64,000 nt of DNA from Limonium bicolor (taxonomy: Eukaryota; Streptophyta; Magnoliopsida; Caryophyllales; Plumbaginaceae), in NCBI GenBank assembly GCA_023374045.1, contig CM041776.1:320875925-320939924 (forward strand), given 5' to 3'. The position numbers and the translations under genes were made by a program. The stretch's first letter is position 1. Each line of letters begins with the position of its first letter. The notes beneath the pieces were generated by a model. The model did not search any database, was not told where the DNA came from, and worked only from the letters and a program-made list of their open reading frames with translations. Shown one piece after another: positions 35,433 through 44,764 of the stretch.

Positions 35433-36658
35433 TTGTATGGTTAAATTCTGGAAAGAACGATTCATTTCCGGATTGCCTACATTGTTCGCACAACGAATCA
35501 TCACCAAACTGCAAGAAGAAGTGGGTCAAGAGACCATCCCTTGGGAATCAATAGCCTATGGTCAACTTTTTGCCTTTGTCAAAAAGGAGGCCCTGAACTT
35601 ATGTCAGGATCTCAAAATCCAGTCCAAATATGGCAATGAAAAGGCCCAAGCTCGACGAGAAATGGGTTCTTTCTGCAAGATGTTTGGAATTGAGAAAATT
35701 ACTCCTCCATCCAAAAAACAGATAGTCCACAAACGTTTCTCCTCCAGATCCAAACAACCTTATCGATCCAAACCACAATACCGTAAGCCCTATAAACCTT
35801 ATCGTTCGAAGTATAGGTCAAATCCTAAACCTACAAGATTTGCCTCCAAGAATATGGCTCAGATCACATGTTGGAAATGTGGTCGCAAGGGTCACAAGGC
35901 AGATCAGTGTCGTGTTAAGCAGAAGATCAATGAAATCTTCGCAGACGACAAAGATCTACAAGAAAAGCTCTCCAAACTCTTGCTACAAGATAGTCCCAGT
36001 TCTCCAGAAGATGAGAATTACATTCACCAGATAGATCACGATGCTTCAAGTTCTAGTTATGAATCTACAGATGATTCTTCCGGATCTATCAATGTCATAA
36101 CCAATGACATAGATTCAGCAGAACTTCTGTATGAACTCATAAACAAGATTTCCAATCCAAATGAGAAGAGGCAATATTTACAGCAATTAGCCAAATTGCT
36201 TGCCTCTCAAGATTCCAAAAGGACGCCACCTGAACCATTTAGTATTTCCAAAACTCTTGACAAATACCCAATAGCATCAAGCAGCAATTTGTTTGGCAAG
36301 GTTCCAACTCAGGAATTGCAAAAGGATGTTAAGATTCTCAAGCAAGAAATTCAGGCACTAAAAGCCGAACTTCATCAGATAAAATTCGATGAGTTAGGAA
36401 TGCAAACTCGAATTTCTATCTTAGAAGCGGCAAAAGCTTCTACATCAAAAGATACACTTGAGGATCCTTCTCCAGAACATGAATTGCCATCCAACCTGGG
36501 TGTAATTTCCTTACCATCCCAAGCCCATCATCCAGAAACCCAGACCATAAATATCATTGAAAGATTTTGCTTTCAAAAATGGTATTCCAACATCACGCTA
36601 GTTGTTGAAGGTACTGACTTCAAGGTTACAATGGTTGCTCTTATTGATTCAGAGGCAG
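35429..36658 (+). pseudogene. Caulimovirid fragment D: capsid C-terminal part, zinc knuckle and start of protease
   Basis: These 1230 bp match 39528-40757 without any length difference; the few substitutions I noticed are transitions of the C-to-T or G-to-A kind. The frame is open from 35437. It has the basic stretch and the CWKCGRKGHKADQC knuckle (CX2CX4HX4C), an acidic serine-rich stretch, a predicted coiled coil (LQKDVKILKQEIQALKAELH) and the protease start. The protease motif DSGA is changed to DSEA exactly at the right junction, so the protease is dead as well as truncated. Confidence 0.88.
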
Positions 36659-37148
36659 TTTCGAATGTGAAAACGCTCTTGCTCTCTCTCTCTCTCTCTC
36701 TCTCCCTCATTACTCTCTCTCAAATTCCAGTCTAAGTTATATCAATATATCAATTCAAGATTAACTCTTAAGTGAGTTTCAAGATTCATTATCTTTTGTC
36801 TATTCATTTATGTTCCTTTAAATTCAAGTTATTTATATAATTTCTGCACCTTTAATTCAAGTTATTCTGTATTTGTTTTCAATACCTGTTCTTTATTATC
36901 TTATATTTGTTATTTTCGATTCTCTTCAATATCTTCACCGATCCTGCTCCCTTCTGGTATCAGAGCCAAATAAGGTTCGTACCGGGTGAAAACTATTACA
37001 ATTAGGGTGAAAATTAATTAAGCGTTGGTCAGACCCTGATAACGTTGGTCAGCGGCGGAAGAAGCGTAAGACCGTGGTCCCGTTTGGGTTGGTCCCGTTT
37101 AATTAACCTATCCTTAATTAGTATAGTCTATCCTGATATGCACCAATA
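36659..37148 (+). promoter_or_regulatory. Caulimovirid leader region upstream of ORF1
   Basis: The 490 bp hold a CT microsatellite (36680-36703), TTATTTATATAATTT near 36829 as a possible TATA region, the tRNA primer site and several short open frames. It is contiguous with the ORF1 of the long unit. Its left edge is the joint with fragment D, so part of the true viral intergenic region may be missing. Confidence 0.7.
36955..36966 (+). promoter_or_regulatory. Minus-strand primer-binding site (tRNA-Met) of the virus
   Basis: TGGTATCAGAGC is the conserved Caulimoviridae primer site and by convention marks the origin of the circular map. It lies 183 bp upstream of the ORF1 ATG. Confidence 0.9.
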
Positions 37149-37149
37149 A
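37138..37149 (+). promoter_or_regulatory. Three-codon upstream ORF overlapping the ORF1 start (TAATG)
   Basis: ATGCACCAATAATGG: the mini-ORF ATG CAC CAA TAA ends so that its last base is the A of the ORF1 start codon. Such tiny upstream frames are used by plant pararetroviruses for shunting or reinitiation; its use here is inferred. Confidence 0.6.
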
Positions 37150-40100
37150 TGGCTTCGAGACTTCGAAGTTGGCTAGATCGATCGAGATCTAGGAGAGAGT
37201 CAATAGTAACATCACAAGAAAGTATTCAACCAGTTGATTATTCAAACTGGTCAATACCTTCACAAGATGTTCAACAGATATACCAAATGGGTCCTCTTGA
37301 TTTCAAGACAGCTATGTCTGTCAAGACTCATGAGGAAACTTTAAGTATTCAAGAACAATATCAAACAATACCTTTACTTTCAAGATCTTCAATATTTCGT
37401 TATTTGCAGCAAGGGTATAGATATGCCCACTATGGTATGATTCAAGTAGCAGTAAAACCATTATTCAGACAAGGTATAGACGCCCCAATATTCATGGCGC
37501 TTCGAGATAAACGTCTCAAACGCTACAAATCCTCTCTTTTAGCCATGATTCAGACCAACGTCTGTAATGGCCCAATATTCTTTAATTGCTGTCCCAATTT
37601 CTCAGTGGATCTCTCAGATCCTCTGATTCAAGATTCCTTAGTTCTTGATGTTCATCTTCAAGGAGATGAATTTGAAGAACTTTCCAAAAATTTTGCCATT
37701 ATCTTTCGAGTCTATTATAGACTCATGTCTTCTCAATTAAATCCAAGACTCAACAGGTCTCTAATCCCTCTTCGAGATGAGACCCTCCTTTTACAAATTG
37801 ATGCCGAAAGGCCAACAGTTTTTGTCCCTCGACGTTTGAGATGGGATGAAATCACCATACCAGATCATTTTCAAATAGCTATTCCACAAGTTCCAAGAAA
37901 CATCTCCCGTACTACGGTAGATGATATAATCGAACAAAACGATGGAACTATCCTCCTTCGCTTCAGTTCTTATAGAGAACGACCAAGTTCTTCTTCCAAC
38001 AGGAGCTTCATGGATGCAAGGTCTTCCTTTTCCGGAGTACCTTCTACACCTAGAAGCCAACCACCATCACAACCAGAAATTACAGTTGGTTTTCAAGCAC
38101 CCTTACCAACATACGTCCCAGAAGACAATGAATCTATCAACACCGAAGATCTTATGGGTAATATTAACGTTATCCATAACGCAGATTTTGAGCTCAGAGA
38201 AGAATATATCTCTGAACGAGAATCAGAACCAGAATACGAACCACAAAGGAAATGGTTCGCAGATTTATCTCCAGACTGTCAACAAAACCTCAGGCAATAT
38301 TGGCGTAAAGATTGTCACAGGTTACGCTGTAACATGACAATTTACGATTGGTTGCCTTCATATACCTCCGTTCAGCTTTCTCAACCAGATCCCTTTGAAA
38401 TCCCCTCAATTAATGTCCAAACAAGTCTATACAAGAAATGGACATTAGAAGCCAATGATGAGACAATAAGCTCAATTCATCCTCCATTCAATACCATCAA
38501 ACTAGCCAGAGATGTCATAGCTACACCTCTCAAGAAAGGAAGCAACACTAATGCTCCGGTGGTAGCTAGTGATCTCCAAAAGGTCCATCAGCAACAAAAC
38601 TGGACTAATCAAACCTTAGCCACAATAGCTTCTCAATTAGATCGTGTCTCCATTAGCCTCCACTCAGCAGGAAAACAGGTCAGATTTCCTTCTGACATTT
38701 CCCGGCCTCATTTTCAACCATCTATTACCGATTTCGTACATCCAGAAACTGATTTGCTTTCACGCATATCAGAAACCTTACAATTATTACCTTCTCTTCC
38801 ACAAACAATAATCTACCTCCAACCAGCAATAATGGAGTCAATACCCTTGACACTTGCCAGTGCCAGTCAAGTGATGATGATTCTTCCGCATCATCTTTAC
38901 AGTTATCCCATATTGAAAATCAATTTACTGATCCAGAACCCAATGCAATCTCCAGGATCACTACCAGGAATCCAAGACGTTCTTTCAAACGAACCAAGCC
39001 CGTGGATTCTTACTTTCATACCTCCAAAAATTATTATCCTCGTCCTACCCCTCCAAATATCCAATATGAAGAACGCTCAAAGTTTGCTTCGGCTCAATAT
39101 GACGGTGCTTCTGTCTATGAATGGAACATAGACGGGAAATCAGAATACGAAATTCTGAACACCTTACAAGAAATGGGAATGGCAAAGAATGCTTACAAGA
39201 TGCGAAAGGTATCAGAAAAGCACGCTGCCGTTACCATTGTTTCAGGATTTACAGGCCAATTAAGGCAATGGTGGGATCATGCCCTTACCCTAGAAAACAA
39301 ACAGGAAATCCTGGACCATCAAGTTGAAGTCTTTGATGGCGAAGACAGATCTTCCATGCAAGATGATGCATGTGATTACCTGATTATCACAATAAGTCTC
39401 CACTTTGTTGGAAATCCAAGAGAAGAATTAAATTCCAATAAGATTCTTCTCACAAATCTTCGATGTCCAACATTATCTGATTATAGATGGTACAAGGACA
39501 TGTACCTTACACAAGTCCTACAACGCGAAGATTGTATGGCTAAATTCTGGAAAGAACGATTCGTTTCCGGATTGCCTACATTGTTCGCACAACGAATCAT
39601 CACCAAACTGCAAGAAGAAGTGGGTCAAGAGACCATCCCTTGGGAATCAATAGCCTATGGTCAACTTTTTGCCTTTGTCAAAAAGGAGGCCCTGAACTTA
39701 TGTCAGGATCTCAAAATCCAGTCCAAATATGGCAATGAAAAGGCCCAAGCTCGACGAGAAATGGGTTCTTTCTGCAAGATGTTTGGAATTGAGAAAATTA
39801 CTCCTCCATCCAAAAAACAGATAGTCCACAAACGTTTCTCCTCCAGATCCAAACAACCTTATCGATCCAAACCACAATACCGTAAGCCCTATAAACCTTA
39901 TCGTTCGAAGTATAGGTCAAATCCTAAACCTACAAGATTTGCCTCCAAGAATATGGCTCAGATCACATGTTGGAAATGTGGTCGCAAGGGTCACAAGGCA
40001 GATCAGTGTCGTGTTAAGCAGAAGATCAATGAAATCTTCGCAGACGACAAAGATCTACAAGAAAAGCTCTCCAAACTCTTGCTACAAGATAGTCCCAGTT

Positions 40101-42671
40101 CTCCAGAAGATGAGAATTACATTCACCAGATAGATCACGATGCTTCAAGTTCTAGTTATGAATCTACAGATGATTCTTCCGGATCTATCAATGTCATAAC
40201 CAATGACATAGATTCAGCAGAACTTCTGTATGAACTCATAAACAAGATTTCCAATCCAAATGAGAAGAGGCAATATTTACAGCAATTAGCCAAATTGCTT
40301 GCCTCTCAAGATTCCAAAAGGACGCCACCTGAACCATTTAGTATTTCCAAAACTCTTGACAAATACCCAATAGCATCAAGCAGCAATTTGTTTGGCAAGG
40401 TTCCAACTCAGGAATTGCAAAAGGATGTTAAGATTCTCAAGCAAGAAATTCAGGCACTAAAAGCCGAACTTCATCAGATAAAATTCGATGAGTTAGGAAT
40501 GCAAACTCGAATTTCTATCTTAGAAGCGGCAAAAGCTTCTACATCAAAAGATACACTTGAGGATCCTTCTCCAGAACATGAATTGCCATCCAACCTGGGT
40601 GTAATTTCCTTACCATCCCAAGCCCATCATCCAGAAACCCAGACCATAAATATCATTGAAAGATTTCGCTTTCAAAAATGGTATTCCAACATCACGCTAG
40701 TTGTTGAAGGTACTGACTTCAAGGTTACAATGGTTGCTCTTATTGATTCAGGGGCAGACCGAAACTGTATCCGAGAAGGAATAGTTCCTCACCAGTATTG
40801 TTCTCCTACTCGGGAACGATTAGTAGGTGCAGGAAACGATCCACTCAAAATCATTGCCAAAACCTCCAAACTTTCTGTCCAAAACAAGAATCTCCTTGTT
40901 AAACTACAATTTGTAGTTATTAAGAACATTAGCCAAGATATCATCCTTGGTTCTCCTTTCATTATCCAATTGTATCCCTTCTTTGTAGATCATAAGGGAT
41001 TACATGTCAAGATCAATAAAGAAAAGTATTCTTTTCTCTTTACTGAACCCATAATCCAGAAAGAACTTAATGTTCTTCAATCCAATACTCTTTACCAGCA
41101 AATCAATTCAATTACCAGAAAGGAAAGCCAGCTTCAATTTTCTAAAAACCAACTCGCTCATATTCGGACAGCTGAGCGACTCCAAGATCCCATAATACAA
41201 AAGGATGTTTCTCAAATGGAGAAAACCTTTGAAGATGTTTGCGCAGATCTACCCAATGCATTGGAGTAGAAAGCGTCATATCGTTCATCTTCCTTATGAA
41301 AAGAATTTTGATGAACGCAATATTCCAACCAAGGCTCGACCTATTCAAATGAATAGCGAGCATCTCGAGATCTGCAAGAAAGAGATTCAAACTCTTTTGG
41401 ATAAAGGTTTGATTCGACCCTCAAAATCACCATGGAGTTGTAGTGCATTCTACGTCATGAATGCCGCAGAGAAGGAGCGTGGAGTTCCGCGACTTGTCAT
41501 AAACTACAAACCATTAAACAAGGTTCTTCAATGGATTAGATATCCAATCCCTAACAAAAGAGATCTTCTCAGTCGCCTTTACAAGGCCAAGATCTTCTCC
41601 AAATTCGACATGAAGTCTGGATTCTGGCAAATTCAGATTTCAGAATCAGATCGATACAAGACCGCATTTGTTGTCCCATTTGGTCATTACGAATGGAACG
41701 TAATGCCATTTGGCCTCAAAAATGCTCCATCAGAATTCCAGAATGTCATGAATGACATCCTCACACCATATTCTACTTTCATCATCGTTTATATCGATGA
41801 TGTCTTAGTCTTTTCAGATTCCATAGAACAACACTTCAAGCATCTCAAGACATTCCATTCTGTCATCAAGACTAATGGACTAGTTGTTTCCAAACCCAAG
41901 ATGAAGTTGTTTCAAGTTAACATTCGTTTCCTTGGACACAACATCTATCAAAATACCATTACTCCCATCCAACGAAGCTTGGAATTTGTTTCCAAATTTC
42001 CAGATGAAATCAAGGAAAAGAATCAGCTGCAAAGATTCTTAGGATGCCTGAATTATCTTTCAGATTTCTTTCCTAGGCTTCGTCAACATTGCAAGCTTCT
42101 TTATTCCAGATTACAAAAGAATCCTTTACCATGGACTCCAGAGCACACCAAGGTTGTGCAATCCCTGAAGCAATACACCTATTCTTTACCATGCCTTACC
42201 ATTCCACATCCCCAAGCCTTCCTGATAGTCGAAACTGACGCATCCAACATAGGCTATGGAGGAATTCTCAAACAAAGACCCCAAGGTCTTACCCAAGAGC
42301 AGTTGGTACGATTCCACTCCGGCATATGGATCGGTCCACAGCTCAATTACTCCACAATCAAGAAAGAAATTCTTTCCATCGTCCTCTGTATTTCAAAATT
42401 CCAAGATGATTTATACAATAAGACCTTTTTGCTCCGCATCGATTGTAAATCCGCAAAAGATGTTTTACAAAAGGATGTTAAAAATTTAGTTTCAAAACAA
42501 ATTTTTGCCAGATGGCAAGCTATTCTCTCTGTTTTCGATTTTACAATCGAATTCATAAAAGGGGAAGATAACTCCCTACCAGATTTTCTTTCTCGCGAAT
42601 TTTTGCAAGGAAGAAATAACAAGATTATCAAGATTAATCAAGATCTTTCTTCTTCCCAGGAAAATGAGTGA
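37149..42671 (+). pseudogene. Caulimovirid ORF1 polyprotein (MP-CP-PR-RT-RH), two frame breaks
   Basis: Domains in order: basic N-terminus (SRSRRES), 30K movement protein (about 37300-38000; YAHYGMIQVAVKPL, NGPIFFNCCPNFSVDL), linker, capsid (about 39000-39960; RQWWDHAL, TLSDYRWYKDMYL), zinc knuckle CWKCGRKGHKADQC (about 39967-40008), coiled coil (about 40415-40530), aspartic protease with intact DSGA (about 40746), RT (RLVINYKPLN; YIDDVL at about 41790) and RNase H (ETDASNIGYGG at about 42230). The frame changes at about 38800-38830, after the movement protein, and at about 41262, where two T are missing relative to fragment B, between protease and RT. The three open parts are 37149-39131, 39002-41269 and 41205-42671. 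The single-polyprotein order is that of petuviruses and florendoviruses; the genus is not settled. As it stands it cannot yield the whole polyprotein. Confidence 0.9.
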
Positions 42672-43986
42672 CAAGAGTAAAGGCAAACAAGTCAAAAGGG
42701 AGAAATCCCAGACATCACAAGATTATCAGATGGCTTCCCAGCCACATCCTTCATACAAAAACATTCAAGTAGTTAATTCTCAAAGTATCACCTCACCAAA
42801 TCCTTACACACCACTTTCACGAAATTTCCCACCTGCGTCTTTCTTACAAGCAGCTCAAACCCCCGTAAAAGCACCAACCAAGGCCAGCTCCTCAAAACAA
42901 ATAACAGCCAGTACTTACCATATAAAACCCCTTCAAGAATACATTGCCCTTACCAGATACACTGACAAACCAGAACAGGCAATAGCCGACACTATCGCTA
43001 AGAGAATTTTCCCTCCAGGAATCCATTGGCACACAGACAATACAATGAAAACCCTCAAATTCTACGAGCTCGTCCTCATAGACACAAAATCAATTGAACT
43101 TACCCACAATTCAAACGCAAATTCCACCCAGACAGACTACTCAAAATGCTTCATCAAGAAGGTCATCTCCCCAAAGGAATGGGGATTCATTCATCAACCA
43201 CGATCTTTTACCATAACCCACATTCCTCAAACTTTCACATATGCCGACTACCAAAATGCCTGGTACAGATTCCTACTCTTACGACCAGGACAACACTCAT
43301 GGTTTATCAATTTCCATGAATATTGCGACAAAGAATTCCCCATATGGTTCTATCATTGGTGGCGTTACTTTGGAGGATGTTCAGACATCCTACCAAAAGA
43401 AGCCCACCCAGCGTATGCTTATTGGCTCCAACATTCAACAGGGCAACAATATATCAAAGAGCTGCAATTCTTTGCAATATTCTGTATCCCCTGGATTTTC
43501 TGCTGGACCTATACCATTCAGCAGTATCTCCCAAATCCATATCCACTCTGTTTAGTCCGAGATTTTCGGGTTAAATGGTGGCCTAAATACTGGAGCAAAC
43601 TTTGCTCCTATGAAAATGTCAAAGCCTACACCACCACAGGCCAAAAAACAATAACCTACAAAGACTTCCAAAACTCCAAAAAAGCTCTCCCGAGCCCATC
43701 AAAACCATTAGCCCTACCAGGCCCAAGTACACAACAAAGCCCAACACCTTTAACCATAGGCCCAGCACCGCAGGCGCAAACTCCCGATTCACCTTTATTT
43801 CAAAAGTTTCTAGCCCAAAATCCAGAATTACAACTACAATATTCCCAATATATTATAAACCAACAGCCTAATGTCCCAGTATGGGCTGATGACCGTGACG
43901 ATCCATCATCCGAAGAATCCACCTCCTATGATCCAATGGGGGGACCTCTAGCTCAAGATCCTTACGAGGATTATATTTTAAAATAA
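42664..43986 (+). CDS. Caulimovirid ORF2, 440 residues, open, function unknown
   Basis: The ATG overlaps the ORF1 stop in ATGAGTGA (42664-42671), suggesting coupled reinitiation. N-terminal third: lysine/serine-rich and probably disordered. Middle (about residues 60-190): mixed. Residues about 195-330 are unusually rich in aromatic residues (EFPIWFYHWWRYFGGC; VRDFRVKWWPKYWSKLC). The C-terminal 90 residues are proline/glutamine-rich and then acidic (SSEEST). I know no domain for it. Florendoviruses also have an uncharacterised ORF2 after the polyprotein, which fits by position only. Stop at 43984-43986, followed by nine AAT units. The inverted copy at 32530-33847 is frameshifted, so this is the only intact copy in the window. 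Confidence 0.75.
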   Translation: MSDKSKGKQVKREKSQTSQDYQMASQPHPSYKNIQVVNSQSITSPNPYTPLSRNFPPASFLQAAQTPVKAPTKASSSKQITASTYHIKPLQEYIALTRYTDKPEQAIADTIAKRIFPPGIHWHTDNTMKTLKFYELVLIDTKSIELTHNSNANSTQTDYSKCFIKKVISPKEWGFIHQPRSFTITHIPQTFTYADYQNAWYRFLLLRPGQHSWFINFHEYCDKEFPIWFYHWWRYFGGCSDILPKEAHPAYAYWLQHSTGQQYIKELQFFAIFCIPWIFCWTYTIQQYLPNPYPLCLVRDFRVKWWPKYWSKLCSYENVKAYTTTGQKTITYKDFQNSKKALPSPSKPLALPGPSTQQSPTPLTIGPAPQAQTPDSPLFQKFLAQNPELQLQYSQYIINQQPNVPVWADDRDDPSSEESTSYDPMGGPLAQDPYEDYILK

Positions 43987-44008
43987 TAATAATAATAATA
44001 ATAATAAT
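43982..44008 (+). repeat. AAT microsatellite between viral ORF2 and ORF3
   Basis: Nine AAT units follow the ORF2 stop. The inverted copy (32510-32533) has about eight. Confidence 0.85.
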
Positions 44009-44013
44009 ATCAA

Positions 44014-44028
44014 TAATTTTATTTGCAG
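44014..44028 (+). promoter_or_regulatory. Possible 3' splice site upstream of viral ORF3
   Basis: AATTTTATTTGCAG ends at 44028, nine bases before the ORF3 ATG (44038). It fits a plant acceptor (T-rich, then GCAG). Some caulimovirids (for example rice tungro bacilliform virus) express a downstream ORF from a spliced RNA. The donor is not identified; this is inference. Confidence 0.4.
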
Positions 44029-44037
44029 GTATTGACC

Positions 44038-44685
44038 ATGGCTCCATCAACTCAACAACAACCACTTCCAAAATGGCAAAAGGCATTTGCCAAACTCAAG
44101 ACCAAAATCCAAAAACAAAATCCAAACACCACCTTACTTCACAAAATACTCAAACACAATATGACCAAAGCAACATCTCAACACATCCCAACTGAGTTCA
44201 AGTTTCTTCCAAAGACCCCCAAACAAGGACCTCAATGGGTTTGCAGAGATCGCACCACAAAAAAGTCAAAACCCTCACCTATCCATTATGAGCCATATGA
44301 CGGTAGAAGGAATCAGACCTTTCTCTGCGTCCAACCATATGACCACTTATACTACTCAATCGACCGCCCCATATATCAAAAGTTACATGTTTGGTGTCCT
44401 TTGAAACACCTACAACAAAGCCTTCTCGTCGCCGGCGGAAAGGAACCACCAGAATTCAACACTAGAGAACAAATCATGCAACAAATGGTTGAGTTTCGTA
44501 CTCGATCTTACCCCATAACCATTATTGACCCAGAGACACAATCACCCCGCCAAGTAGACTATGAATGGCACCAAAGAAAAATTGAAGTTGATCTAGGGGT
44601 GCAAGAATTAATCTACAACATTCATTATGGACTCCATATCGAAGAAAATCAAGATCGGTTTGCAGATTTCGACAGCTACGAATGA
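44038..44685 (+). CDS. Caulimovirid ORF3, 215 residues, open, function unknown
   Basis: I chose the ATG in GACCATGGCTCC, a good plant start context; an in-frame TTG lies 15 bases upstream. The N-terminal 70 residues are basic (KWQKAFAKLKTKIQKQNPN; TKKSKPSP). A middle block has CVQPYDHLYYSIDRPIYQ and HVWCPLKHLQQSLL. The C-terminus is acidic (IEENQDRFADFDSYE). I recognise no domain. It follows ORF2 by 51 bp. A 3'-truncated copy lies inverted at 32041-32481. A third ORF after the polyprotein is not part of the simple florendovirus layout as I know it. Confidence 0.7.
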   Translation: MAPSTQQQPLPKWQKAFAKLKTKIQKQNPNTTLLHKILKHNMTKATSQHIPTEFKFLPKTPKQGPQWVCRDRTTKKSKPSPIHYEPYDGRRNQTFLCVQPYDHLYYSIDRPIYQKLHVWCPLKHLQQSLLVAGGKEPPEFNTREQIMQQMVEFRTRSYPITIIDPETQSPRQVDYEWHQRKIEVDLGVQELIYNIHYGLHIEENQDRFADFDSYE

Positions 44686-44764
44686 AGCAGACTCAAGAAC
44701 CTACAAAATATCTTCAAAAATAGCACTGTAGCTACAGTGAATAGTGACTTTTTTACAATTAAAG
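44686..44764 (+). other. Viral 3' non-coding remnant with a 16-bp palindrome
   Basis: After ORF3 about 80 bp of probable viral sequence remain. CACTGTAGCTACAGTG (44724-44739) is a perfect palindrome, followed by AATAGTGAC. It lies where the pregenomic promoter would be, but no TATA box is present before homology to the LINE tail starts near 44765. Confidence 0.5.
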
